A stretch of 64,000 nucleotides of DNA, taken from contig NZ_JAQKGV010000009.1 in the NCBI RefSeq assembly GCF_028617075.1, forward strand, positions 79,890 to 143,889. Reading direction: 5' to 3'. Position 1 is the stretch's first letter; each line of letters starts with the position of its first letter. The position numbers and the translations under genes are program-made. The DNA is from Rubrobacter calidifluminis (lineage in GTDB: Bacteria; Actinomycetota; Rubrobacteria; Rubrobacterales; Rubrobacteraceae). The notes below the pieces were generated by a model. The model was given only the letters and a program-made list of their open reading frames with translations, ran no database searches and was not told the origin of the DNA. This document shows positions 17,448-25,858 of this stretch, in pieces.

Positions 17448-18362
17448 ATGCGGGGGACGCGTGGAGAAGAGTATGCCGGGGGGAGGCGTGAGCGGATCAC
17501 GTCTCTGGCACTCGGCATGCTCCTCGCGCTGGCCCTCTGCTCCGGCTGCGCCGCACCGCGGGCGGCGCTCGGGGAGCATCCGCCTCCCGCGGGGGCGCTC
17601 GTGGTGAGCTTCATAGACGTCGGGCAGGGGGATGCCATCCTGGTGCAGTCCGGCGGCAGGAACTACCTCGTCGACGGCGGGAGGCCCGAGGCGGGTCCGG
17701 AGGTGGTCGATTTCCTGCGGAGAAGCGGCGTGAAGAGGCTCGACGGTCTCGTCGCCACCCATCCTGACGCCGACCACGTCGGCGGGCTTCCGCAGGTTCT
17801 CGACGCCTTCGACGTCTCCACCGTCTACCTCTCCGGGGATACCAGCGCGACGACAACCTTCACCGCCTTCCTGCGCGGGGTGAAGGAAGAAGGAGCGAGG
17901 GTCGTCGAGAGCCGGGCCGGGATGCACTTCGACTGGGGCGGCACCCCGGTCACCGTCGTGGGCCCGCCACCCGACTCCGAGGGCGGTCTCTTCCCCGAGG
18001 ACAACGACAACTCCGTCGCGCTGCTCATCAGTCGGGGTGCCGCACGCATCCTGCTTGCCGGGGACGCCGGGGCCGAGGAGGAACGCTACATGAGCCTCGG
18101 GCCCTACGCCGGGCCGCTCACGATCCTCAAGGTCGACCACCACGGCTCAAGCTACAGCACGACCCCGCTCTTCCTCAGCCGCTTCCGACCCAGGGTGGCG
18201 GTAATCTCCGTCGGGGCGGACAACCCCTACGGGCATCCCACCTACCAGACCCTAAGACGCCTCAAGGTCGCGGGAGCGAAGATCTTCCGCACCGACGAGG
18301 ACGGGGACGTAGTCGCCACGATAAAAGACGACGAGCTGGAGGTGGCCGTGAGTAGACCTTGA
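17448..18362 (+). CDS. ComEC/Rec2-like metallo-beta-lactamase-fold lipoprotein
   Basis: 304 residues. Lipoprotein-type signal (hydrophobic about 17-33, then LCSGC), followed by a metallo-beta-lactamase fold: FIDVGQGDAILVQ, metal motif HPDADHVGG, LLAGDAGAEEE and VDHHGSSYST. It is the soluble hydrolase domain otherwise fused to the ComEC DNA-uptake channel, here alone and exported. Relatives are extracellular phosphodiesterases or nucleases; a role in degrading one strand of incoming DNA or scavenging nucleic acid is plausible but unproven. It lies between the annealing protein and ssb on the same strand, spaced 46 and 60 bases. Confidence 0.85.
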   Translation: MRGTRGEEYAGGRRERITSLALGMLLALALCSGCAAPRAALGEHPPPAGALVVSFIDVGQGDAILVQSGGRNYLVDGGRPEAGPEVVDFLRRSGVKRLDGLVATHPDADHVGGLPQVLDAFDVSTVYLSGDTSATTTFTAFLRGVKEEGARVVESRAGMHFDWGGTPVTVVGPPPDSEGGLFPEDNDNSVALLISRGAARILLAGDAGAEEERYMSLGPYAGPLTILKVDHHGSSYSTTPLFLSRFRPRVAVISVGADNPYGHPTYQTLRRLKVAGAKIFRTDEDGDVVATIKDDELEVAVSRP

Positions 18363-18422
18363 GAAGCGGGAGCCGTCCTTTAGACTGGAGACAGAGGTAG
18401 CGAAACGAGAAAGGATGCGAAG

Positions 18423-18827
18423 TTGGTCAGCTTCAACAGGGTGATACTCGCCGGAAACCTCACCCGCGACCCGGAGCTCAGGTTCACCCAGTCCGGGGTG
18501 CCCGTCTGTGGTTTCGGCCTCGCCGTGAACCGCGTCTACTCCAAGAACGAGGAGGTCGACTTCTTCGACGTCTCCGCCTGGCGCGACCTCGGCGAGCGGG
18601 TGGCGAACTACGTGAAGAAGGGCGACCCGGTCCTGGTCGAGGGGCGGCTGCAGTACCGCACCTGGGAGGCCCAGGACGGGACCAAGAGGAGCAAGGTCGA
18701 CGTGGTCGCCGACAACGTCCAGTTCCTCGGCCGCGGCGGAGGCGACTCGGGCGGCGAGCGGGGAGGCCGCACGGCGGACGACGTGCCCGAGATGAGCGAG
18801 GAAGACCTCGACGACATCCCGTTCTGA
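18423..18827 (+). CDS. ssb: Single-stranded DNA-binding protein
   Basis: 134 residues. OB fold at about 1-105 (VSFNRVILAGNLTRDPELRFT, FFDVSAWRDLGERVANYVKKGDPVLVEGRLQYRTWEAQDG), a short Gly-rich linker, and the acidic C-terminal tip ending DDIPF that binds partner proteins. TTG start at 18423 with AAAGGA upstream. There are no rpsF or rpsR neighbours, so this may be a second SSB paralogue devoted to repair, transformation or restart with the preceding genes; that is inferred. Closed by a UUCG-loop hairpin. Confidence 0.95.
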   Translation: MVSFNRVILAGNLTRDPELRFTQSGVPVCGFGLAVNRVYSKNEEVDFFDVSAWRDLGERVANYVKKGDPVLVEGRLQYRTWEAQDGTKRSKVDVVADNVQFLGRGGGDSGGERGGRTADDVPEMSEEDLDDIPF

Positions 18828-18854
18828 GTCCTCTGGAACCTGGCGGAGGCATCT

Positions 18855-18880
18855 GAGGGGAGACGTTCGCGTCTCCCCTC
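18855..18880 (+). terminator. Hairpin terminator with UUCG tetraloop after ssb
   Basis: GAGGGGAGACG (18855-18865) pairs perfectly with CGTCTCCCCTC (18870-18880) around a TTCG loop, the extra-stable C(UUCG)G-type tetraloop. It lies 27 bases after the ssb stop. The following sequence TCCTGTCGGG is not U-rich. Confidence 0.8.
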
Positions 18881-18914
18881 TCCTGTCGGGTGTGAGATGC
18901 TTTCCAGAAGCTCT

Positions 18915-18942
18915 TTTGCCGGGCTCCCTGCAGGGGTATAAA
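18915..18942 (+). promoter_or_regulatory. Promoter of the pentose-phosphate operon
   Basis: TTTGCC (18915-18920), a 16-base spacer, then TATAAA (18937-18942). An ATG at 18948 lies 5 bases after the -10 box, so the RNA could start on that ATG (leaderless) or be translated from the internal ATG at 19008. Confidence 0.5.
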
Positions 18943-19007
18943 GTCTCATGAGGGTCCGGAATGGATCCAGGAGCGGATTCGAGCGTTTTCGGAGGTTTTT
19001 CGAGGGT

Positions 19008-20105
19008 ATGAACGAGCGGCTTGACAGGATGCGGAAGATCGGGCAGGCCCCCTGGGTGGATGAGATCTCGCGCGAGGACACCCAAAGAGGAGGGCTTAAA
19101 AAGCTCGTCGAACAGGGAATAGTAGGGGTGACCTCCAACCCCACCATCTTCCAGCAGGCGATCTCGAACTCCGAGCTCTACGACGAGCAGCTCGCCGAGC
19201 TCGCCAGAGAGCTCGACGACCCGAAGGAGATCTTCTTCCGGGTCGCCCAGCGGGACATCCAGGACGCCTGCGACATCCTCGCCCCGGTCTACGAGGAGAC
19301 GGACCACCTCGACGGCTTCGTCTCTCTGGAGGTCTCCCCCGACCTCGCCTACGACACCGAAGGGACCATCGAAGAGGCCCAGAGGCTGCACGACATGGTC
19401 GACCGGCCCAACCTGTTCATCAAGATCCCCGCGACCAGGGAGGGCCTTCCGGCGATAGAGGAGATGATCTCGCGCGGCGTCCCGATAAACGTCACCCTGA
19501 TCTTCTCGATCGAGCGCTACCGGGAGGTGACCCGCGCCTACATCGACGGCCTGAAGAGGTTCGTCGAGGGTGGTGGCGACCCCTCGACGGTCGCTTCCGT
19601 CGCGAGCTTCTTCGTCTCCCGGGTGGACACCGAGACCGACAGGAGGCTCGATGAGGTCGGGCGTCCGGACCTCAAGGGCCGGCTCGCGGTGGACAACGCC
19701 AGGCTCGTCTACCAGGAGTTCAAGGAGATCTTCGGGTCGGACGAGTGGAGGGAGCTCGAGGCGCGAGGAGCGAGGAAGCAGCGGCCGCTTTGGGCCTCGA
19801 CCTCGACCAAGAACCCCGAGTACTCCGACGTCAAGTACGTCGAGGAGCTCGTCGGCCCCGACACCGTGAACACCATGCCGAAGAAGACCATCGAGGCCGT
19901 CATGGACCACGCCGAGATCCGGCCGACCATCGAGGAAGGCGTCGAGGAGGCGCGCGCCCTCTTCACCGAGCTCGAGAAGGCCGGGGTGGACTACGACGAC
20001 GTGACGGCCACGCTCGAGAGAGAGGGCGTCCAGAAGTTCTCGGACTCCTTCGAGGAGCTCATCGAGGTCATAGAGCAGAAGAGCGGGGAGCTCTCGCGCC
20101 GGTAG
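19008..20105 (+). CDS. tal: Transaldolase
   Basis: 365 residues from ATG 19008, the length of the larger bacterial transaldolases. Conserved features: APWVDEISRE, VTSNPTIFQQAI, DGFVSLEVSPDLAYDT, Schiff-base Lys in NLFIKIPAT, and VNVTLIFS-type segment (INVTLIFSIERY). It transfers a dihydroxyacetone unit between sedoheptulose-7-P and glyceraldehyde-3-P. First gene of tal-gnd-zwf-opcA-pgl. The start is debatable: ATG 18948 would add 20 Arg-rich residues and be leaderless; 19008 matches the family N-terminus and has GAGGGT close by. Confidence 0.93.
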   Translation: MNERLDRMRKIGQAPWVDEISREDTQRGGLKKLVEQGIVGVTSNPTIFQQAISNSELYDEQLAELARELDDPKEIFFRVAQRDIQDACDILAPVYEETDHLDGFVSLEVSPDLAYDTEGTIEEAQRLHDMVDRPNLFIKIPATREGLPAIEEMISRGVPINVTLIFSIERYREVTRAYIDGLKRFVEGGGDPSTVASVASFFVSRVDTETDRRLDEVGRPDLKGRLAVDNARLVYQEFKEIFGSDEWRELEARGARKQRPLWASTSTKNPEYSDVKYVEELVGPDTVNTMPKKTIEAVMDHAEIRPTIEEGVEEARALFTELEKAGVDYDDVTATLEREGVQKFSDSFEELIEVIEQKSGELSRR

Positions 20106-20153
20106 CGCGGGGTTCGGTCCGGGACACCAAAAAGAGAGGAGAGCACAGGGGAC

Positions 20154-21074
20154 ATGGAGCTGGGGATCTACGGGCTCGGGAGGATGGGCGCCAACATGGT
20201 GCGGCGCCTCGTCGACAAGGGAGATCACCGGGTGGTGGCCGGGAACCGTTCGCCCGGCAAGGTCGACGAGGCCGTCGAGCACGGGGCCGAAGGGGCGTAC
20301 TCGGTCGAGGAGTTCGTGCAGAAGCTTTCGCCGCCTCGGGTTCTGTGGTCGATGCTCCCGGCCGGGGATGTGACCGAAGAGATGCTCCACCGCTTCGCCG
20401 AGCTCGCCGACGAGGGCGATATCATCGTCGATGGGGCCAACTCCTACTTCCGAGATTCGGTGAGGCGGGCGAAGGAGATCGAGGCGAAGGGCCTGCGTTT
20501 CCTCGACGCCGGCATCTCCGGCGGCATCTGGGGGTACGAGGTCGGCTACTGCACGATGGTCGGCGGCGACCGGAGCGCCTTCGAGCACGTCGAGCCCGCG
20601 CTCAAGACGCTCGCCCCGCCCGACGGCTACGCCTACCTCGGGGAGGCCGGCGCCGGGCACTTCGCCAAGATGGTCCACAACGGGGTCGAGTACGGCATGA
20701 TGCAGGCCTACGCCGAGGGGTTCGAGATCCTCAAGAGCAGCCGCTACGACTACGACCTGAGGGCCATCTCGCACCTGTGGAACCAGGGGAGCGTCGTGCG
20801 CAGCTGGCTCCTGGAGCTGGCGGAGGACGCCTTCTCCAAGGACGCGGATCTCGAGAAGATAGCCGGTTACGTCGAGGACTCCGGTGAGGGGCGCTGGACG
20901 GTCTTCGAGGCGATACACGAGGACGTGCCCGCCCCGATCATCACCGGCGCGCTCTTCGCCCGGTTCGCCTCGCGGCAGGACGACTCCTTCGCCGCGAAGG
21001 TGCTCGCGGCCCTGCGCAACGAGTTCGGCGGGCACGCGGTGAAGGAGGCCGGGACCCGCGGCGGGGAAGGGTAG
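20154..21074 (+). CDS. gnd: 6-phosphogluconate dehydrogenase, short (GndA/YqeC) type
   Basis: 306 residues, much shorter than the 470-residue Gnd. Rossmann motif GLGRMGANM at 7-15 and GDHRVVAGNRSP after strand 2, the substrate-binding DGANSYFRDS and GISGGIWG segments, and catalytic GHFAKMVHNGVEY (Lys and Asn). It oxidatively decarboxylates 6-phosphogluconate to ribulose-5-P. The short class is often NAD-dependent; here strand 2 ends in AGNRS, not acidic, so NADP use is possible. Preceded by AAAGAGAGGAG about 10 bases upstream. Second gene of the pentose-phosphate operon. Confidence 0.92.
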   Translation: MELGIYGLGRMGANMVRRLVDKGDHRVVAGNRSPGKVDEAVEHGAEGAYSVEEFVQKLSPPRVLWSMLPAGDVTEEMLHRFAELADEGDIIVDGANSYFRDSVRRAKEIEAKGLRFLDAGISGGIWGYEVGYCTMVGGDRSAFEHVEPALKTLAPPDGYAYLGEAGAGHFAKMVHNGVEYGMMQAYAEGFEILKSSRYDYDLRAISHLWNQGSVVRSWLLELAEDAFSKDADLEKIAGYVEDSGEGRWTVFEAIHEDVPAPIITGALFARFASRQDDSFAAKVLAALRNEFGGHAVKEAGTRGGEG

Positions 21075-21084
21075 GAGCAGGAGG

Positions 21085-22626
21085 ATGGCCCTGACGACCC
21101 GCGAGAGCCGGCCTCAGGAAGTCCTGAGGGACGAGACGCGCCTGCCGCAGACCCCTGAGCCCGGCGTGATCGTCATCTTCGGCGCCTCGGGGGACCTCAC
21201 ATCGCGCAAGCTCGTCCCCGCCCTCTACGACCTCGCCGCGGCCAGGCGGCTCCCGATGGAGTTCGCGGTGGTCGGCATCTCCCGCACGACGATGAGCCAC
21301 GAGGAGTTCCGCGCGCGGCTGCGCAGGGCGCTCGAAGAGCAGCGGCCCGGCCGGGTGAGCGAGGAGGTGTGGGAGTCCTTCTCCGAGGGGATCTTCTACC
21401 TGCCCGGAGACTCGAAGAAGCCCGAGACCTACCGGGAGCTAAAGGACTTCCTTGAAAAGCTCGACCGCGAGCGGGGGACGGGAGGCAACCGGGCGTACTA
21501 CATGGCATCCTCCCCTTCGCTCTTCCCCGCGATAGTCGAGCACCTCGGGGAGGCCGGGATGAGCCGGGAGGAGGACGGCGGCTACGCCCGCCTCGTCGTC
21601 GAGAAGCCCTTCGGGAGGGACCTCGAGAGCGCCCGGGCGCTCAACGCGGACATCCAGCGCTACTTCAGGGAAGATCAGATCTACCGCATAGACCACTACC
21701 TGGGCAAGGAGACGGTCCAGAACATCCTGGCTTTGCGCTTCGCCAACGGCATCTTCGAGCCGGTCTGGAACCAGCACTACGTCGATCATGTCCAGATCAC
21801 CGTCGCCGAGGACATCGGCATCGAAGGCAGGGGGGCCTTCTACGAGGAGGCGGGTGCTCTCCGGGACATCGTGCAGAACCACCTGATGCAGGTTCTTTGC
21901 CTGACGGCGATGGAGCCGCCGGTGGCCTTCGATGCCACCCCGGTGCGCGAGGAGAAGGTGAAGGTCTTGAAGGCCGTGAGGCCGATCCGCCGCGAGGAGG
22001 TCGGGGAGGTCGCCGTCCGGGGGCAGTACGATCGCGGCTGGATCTTCGGTGAGGAGGTGCCGGGCTACCGCGAGGAGGAGGGGGTCGCACCGGATTCGGA
22101 GACCGAGACCTACGTCGCGCTCAAGCTCTTCATAGACAACTGGCGGTGGGCCGGGGTGCCGTTCTACGTGCGGGCCGGGAAACGACTGCCGAAGAAGGTG
22201 ACGGAGATAGCGATCCAGTTCCACAGGACCCCGCACACCCCGTTCTCCGGCAGCGACACCCGCCAGCTCGAGCCCAACCTCCTGGTCATCCGCATCCAGC
22301 CCGAGGAGGGCGTCTCGCTCAAGATCGGGGCGAAGGTCCCCGGGACGGGCTTCGAGGTACGCTCGGTGAACATGGACCTGCTCTACGGGACCGCGTTCAT
22401 GACCGAGGTGCCCGACGCATACCAGCGACTGCTCCTGGATTTGATGCTCGGCGACCCGACGCTCTTCATCCGGGCCGACGAGGCCGAGGGAGCCTGGAGC
22501 ATCCTGCAACCGGTTCTGGAGGCCTGGTCGGAGGGCGAAGTCTCCCGTTATCCGGCCGGGAGCTGGGGGCCCAAAGAGGCCGAAGAGCTCCTGGCCCGCG
22601 ACGGGCGGCGCTGGAGGCGGCCGTGA
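21085..22626 (+). CDS. zwf: Glucose-6-phosphate 1-dehydrogenase
   Basis: 513 residues, full length. NADP-binding GASGDLTSRK at 33-42, the active-site signature RIDHYLGKE (about 206), ALRFANGIFEPVWN and the C-terminal VRAGKRLPKKVTEI. It catalyses the first step of the oxidative pentose-phosphate path. It starts 10 bases after gnd with GGAGCAGGAGG upstream and overlaps opcA by GTGA, so Zwf and its OpcA partner are translationally coupled. Confidence 0.97.
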   Translation: MALTTRESRPQEVLRDETRLPQTPEPGVIVIFGASGDLTSRKLVPALYDLAAARRLPMEFAVVGISRTTMSHEEFRARLRRALEEQRPGRVSEEVWESFSEGIFYLPGDSKKPETYRELKDFLEKLDRERGTGGNRAYYMASSPSLFPAIVEHLGEAGMSREEDGGYARLVVEKPFGRDLESARALNADIQRYFREDQIYRIDHYLGKETVQNILALRFANGIFEPVWNQHYVDHVQITVAEDIGIEGRGAFYEEAGALRDIVQNHLMQVLCLTAMEPPVAFDATPVREEKVKVLKAVRPIRREEVGEVAVRGQYDRGWIFGEEVPGYREEEGVAPDSETETYVALKLFIDNWRWAGVPFYVRAGKRLPKKVTEIAIQFHRTPHTPFSGSDTRQLEPNLLVIRIQPEEGVSLKIGAKVPGTGFEVRSVNMDLLYGTAFMTEVPDAYQRLLLDLMLGDPTLFIRADEAEGAWSILQPVLEAWSEGEVSRYPAGSWGPKEAEELLARDGRRWRRP

Positions 22627-23669
22627 CCGAGACGCGCGCCTCGGACGCCTCCGGCCGGATGAGCGTCGGCGCCATAGAGCACGAGCTCGCCCGGCTCAGG
22701 ATGAACGACGACGGGACCATCGGCCTGAGGGCGAGCGTGCTGAACCTCGTCGTGGTGACCTCGGAGGAGGCGGCCCCCGCGGTGACGGAGCTCGTCTCCG
22801 GGCTCTCGGGGCGTTTCCCGTGCCGGGCGATAGTCTTCATCTCCGAGCCGGAGGCGCCCCACGACGACTTCGACGTGGGGCTGGCTGCCTTCTGCAGCAC
22901 GCGCGGGGGCGGGCAGGTGTGCGCCGAGCAGATCACGATCCACGCCTGTGGGGCCCCGGCGCGGCACCTGGAGAGCCTCGCCGAGCCGCTCCTCATCCCG
23001 GACCTTCCGGTCTTCCTCTTCTATCCGGATGAATTCGACCCGGACGCCGGGGAGTTCGAGAGCATGGTCTCGCTCGCGGACCGGCTCATCGTCGACTCCG
23101 GGCGGGCGTCCGACCCGGAGGGTTTCCTGCGCCGGCTTTCGCTGTTAGCGGAGGATCCCGGCGTTCCCGACCTCGGGGATCTCGAATGGGTGGCGCTCTC
23201 GCCCTGGCGGGCTCTTCTCGCGGACATGTTCTCTCCTCCAGAGAGGGCCGGAATGCTGGAGGGGATAGAGCGTGTCCGGATAATCCACGACGGCGGGGGC
23301 GAGGGCAGGGCGCGTGCGCTGCTCTTCGCCGGTTGGCTCGCCGCCTCGCTCGGATGGAAGCCCGAGGAGGGAGGTTCGTTCTCCGGGCCCGGGGGCGGGA
23401 TCGAAGTCCTCTTCGAGGAGGGGGATGGAGCACCGCTGCGCCGGGTCGAGGTCTCCGTCCGGGATCTCGTCTTCCGGGTCAGCCGGTGCCGGGATGCGGC
23501 GGAGTTCCGGGCCGAGGTCGAACGTGGGGGAGAGATACTGGCCGGGCGGACGGTGCATCTGGGCTACTCCAGCGTGGAGGAGATCCTCGGCGAGGAGCTC
23601 CAGCACCGGGGCGACGACCGCAACCTGCTGGACGCCCTCAAGGTCGTGGGAAGGATGGTGGAGCGGTGA
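22623..23669 (+). CDS. opcA: OpcA, glucose-6-phosphate dehydrogenase assembly protein
   Basis: 348 residues. OpcA features: SVLNLVVVT with the following receptor-like domain, CRAIVFISEPEAP, the LPVFLFYPDEF segment and a C-terminal domain of about 130 residues. OpcA binds Zwf and raises its activity in cyanobacteria and actinobacteria. GTG at 22623 overlaps the zwf stop (GTGA), and its own stop overlaps the GTG of pgl in the same way, so Zwf-OpcA-Pgl are made in step. An internal ATG at 22659 is less likely as start. Confidence 0.93.
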   Translation: MTETRASDASGRMSVGAIEHELARLRMNDDGTIGLRASVLNLVVVTSEEAAPAVTELVSGLSGRFPCRAIVFISEPEAPHDDFDVGLAAFCSTRGGGQVCAEQITIHACGAPARHLESLAEPLLIPDLPVFLFYPDEFDPDAGEFESMVSLADRLIVDSGRASDPEGFLRRLSLLAEDPGVPDLGDLEWVALSPWRALLADMFSPPERAGMLEGIERVRIIHDGGGEGRARALLFAGWLAASLGWKPEEGGSFSGPGGGIEVLFEEGDGAPLRRVEVSVRDLVFRVSRCRDAAEFRAEVERGGEILAGRTVHLGYSSVEEILGEELQHRGDDRNLLDALKVVGRMVER

Positions 23670-24397
23670 AGGTCTCGGTCTTCGAGGACCCGCACCGGCT
23701 CGCCGGGGCTGCGGCCGAGGAGTTCGCCCGCCGGGCGCGGGAGGCCGTGGAGCGGACGGGCTCTTTCACGGTGGCTCTCGCCGGTGGCTCGACCCCGCGG
23801 GAGACCTACCGCCGGCTCGCGGAGGAGTACGCCACGATGGTCGAGTGGAGCCGGGTGCACTTCTTCTTCGGCGACGAGCGCGGCGTTCCCCCGGGCAGCG
23901 AAGATTCCAACTACCGCATGGCGAGCGAGGCGCTGCTCTCGCGGGTTCCGGCCGGGGGCGTGCACCGCATCCGCGGGGAGAGGCCGCCCGAGGAGGCCGC
24001 CGCCCTGTACGAGGCCGAGCTGCACCGCTTCTTCGGGGTGAGAAGGAGGCCGCCCGAGATGGATCTCATCCTGCTCGGCCTCGGGGACGATGGACACACG
24101 GCGAGCCTCTTCCCGAAGACGCCCGCGCTGCGGGAGCGCCGCAGGTGGGTGGTGGCCAACCCGGTGGAGAAGCTCTCTACCACCAGGATCACGCTGACCC
24201 TCCCCGTCATAAACGCCGCCCGGGCTGTGATGTTCCTCGTCGCCGGGGAGGGCAAGGCGAAGGCGCTGAAGATGGTGCTCGAGGAGAACGCCGATCCGGC
24301 GGAGTATCCGGCCAGGCTGGTGAGGCCCTCAGGAGATCTCACCTGGATGGTCGATCGGGCGGCAGCCTCTCTCCTGGAGAGGGTGGGTCGTGGGTGA
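23666..24397 (+). CDS. pgl: 6-phosphogluconolactonase
   Basis: 243 residues. DevB/Pgl family: VALAGGSTPRETYRRLAE, HFFFGDERGVPPGSEDSNYRM, and LLGLGDDGHTASLFP. It hydrolyses 6-phosphogluconolactone between Zwf and Gnd. GTG start overlapping the opcA stop (GTGA). Last gene of the operon. Its 3' end overlaps by 69 bases with the convergent histidine kinase gene, and no hairpin terminator separates them. Confidence 0.95.
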   Translation: MKVSVFEDPHRLAGAAAEEFARRAREAVERTGSFTVALAGGSTPRETYRRLAEEYATMVEWSRVHFFFGDERGVPPGSEDSNYRMASEALLSRVPAGGVHRIRGERPPEEAAALYEAELHRFFGVRRRPPEMDLILLGLGDDGHTASLFPKTPALRERRRWVVANPVEKLSTTRITLTLPVINAARAVMFLVAGEGKAKALKMVLEENADPAEYPARLVRPSGDLTWMVDRAAASLLERVGRG

Positions 24398-25858
24398 GAC
24401 GTGCGGGCTGCTCGATATGGGGAGGGTGAAGCGGGCCTCACATCCCCCTCCGGGATGGTTGTTGAGAGAGATCTCGCCCCCCTGCCTCTCTATTAGCATC
24501 CGAGAGATATAGAGCCCAAGCCCGGAGGATTTCCCTCCTCTCGGGCTTTCAGCGCTGTAGAACCTTTCGAAGACGTGTGGCAGGTGACGGGGGTCGACGC
24601 CGGGTCCCGTATCCCTGACCGAGACCTCCAACTCGTGCTCGTGATGTGCGACCTCGACCTTTATGTCCCCTCCGGGGGGTGTGAAGCGCAGGGCGTTTTC
24701 AAAGAGGTTGTCTAGCACCTCCTCTAACCGGTATAGATCCAGGCAGATTTCCCCTCCGGGGGGCGTCCCGTAGATCTCGAGAGAGAGCGCTATTCCCTGC
24801 TCCGAGGCCCGCAGACGGTACTCTCTTTCCTTGCGCTCCATCTCCCGTGTAAGGGAGATGGGGCGCGGTTCGAGCTTGAGAGAGCCCTGCTCCAGCTCGG
24901 TGAGCAGGAGGATGTCGTTCAGGAGGTAGGATATCTTCCGGCTTGCCCCCTCCAGTACCGGCAGGTAGCGCTCCAGCCTCTGCGCGCGCCGACTTCCACT
25001 CACCCGGGAGAGCCCCTCTACGTGGCCCAGGATCACGGTGGCCGGGGTGCGCAGATCGTGTGAGAGGACGGCCAGCGTATCCTCTATCTGCTGTCTCTGA
25101 CGCCACTCCCGCTCCAGAGAATCCCGAAGCTCACTGCGCAGCCTGTCTACGGCCCGGCAGAGGTCTCCCAACTCGTCGTCTCCATCGTAGCTGATCTCGA
25201 AGTCCAGATCCCTGTTGCGGATCTTCTCGGTGGCGTCCATCAGTTCCGTGATGGGGGTGCCCAGTTTTCTAGTAGCCCGGCGAGCGAAGAATACCGTCGA
25301 TGCCGCGAGCAGTGCTGCCGGAAGTAACGCTGCGAGCAGCATAAGCAGGAGCAGGCCGACCTCCTTCGCTGGTCTCAGGGCCGGGTTTAGGATCGAAGAG
25401 TACCTCACCAGGATATAACCCCCGACGCGTCCGCCGTAGACCAGCGGCACGATATCCTGGATGTGCCGCTGATCTGGTGTGGCGCGTGAGGTGTTCAGAA
25501 GAGAGGCGAGCTGCTTCACTTTGGGGAGAGGTTGAAAGGTGGATTTGTCTCCTCCTACCGGCTTCCCGTAGGAATCGAGGATCACGTAGTCCATACCGTC
25601 GGCCCGGTGGGCGAGCTCCCTGAGCGAGACGGGGTCTCCAGAGAGTAATTTCGCCGCGTGCCTGGCGGCATAGTGCTCCAGACCCCGGGCCGGCTTATCG
25701 ATCTTCGGGGTGCCCTGCACCTCGTGATAGATCAGGAACAGAATCGCGCTCACAGCGATGATCGAGGAGAGGGCGGTGGTGAACACCACCCCGGTGAGCC
25801 CCTTTATAAACAGGCGTTGGATGCCGGATCCGTTCCTCACTGGGGGCCCGGGTTCCAT
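24329..25858 (-). CDS. Sensor histidine kinase of a peptide-antibiotic detoxification module
   Basis: 509 residues. Helix 1 at about 19-44, an extracytoplasmic region of about 120 residues, helix 2 at about 168-192, HAMP at about 193-250, HisKA with LSHDLRTPATVILGHVEG (phospho-His), then HATPase with NALRFTPPGGD (N box), RDTGPGVDP (G1), HVFERF and SSGLGLYIS. It would phosphorylate the response regulator whose gene it overlaps. Start: ATG 25858, or GTG 25840, which would give a neat GTGA overlap. The C-terminal 23 residues run antisense into pgl. Order is ABC ATPase, two permeases, regulator, kinase. Confidence 0.92.
   Translation of the reverse strand: MEPGPPVRNGSGIQRLFIKGLTGVVFTTALSSIIAVSAILFLIYHEVQGTPKIDKPARGLEHYAARHAAKLLSGDPVSLRELAHRADGMDYVILDSYGKPVGGDKSTFQPLPKVKQLASLLNTSRATPDQRHIQDIVPLVYGGRVGGYILVRYSSILNPALRPAKEVGLLLLMLLAALLPAALLAASTVFFARRATRKLGTPITELMDATEKIRNRDLDFEISYDGDDELGDLCRAVDRLRSELRDSLEREWRQRQQIEDTLAVLSHDLRTPATVILGHVEGLSRVSGSRRAQRLERYLPVLEGASRKISYLLNDILLLTELEQGSLKLEPRPISLTREMERKEREYRLRASEQGIALSLEIYGTPPGGEICLDLYRLEEVLDNLFENALRFTPPGGDIKVEVAHHEHELEVSVRDTGPGVDPRHLPHVFERFYSAESPRGGKSSGLGLYISRMLIERQGGEISLNNHPGGGCEARFTLPISSSPHVSPTTHPLQERGCRPIDHPGEIS

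Noticed and set aside
18252..21035. 927-codon open frame on the minus strand
   Set aside because: Runs antisense through ssb, tal and gnd, all of which have full family motifs; composition is that of a GC-rich shadow.
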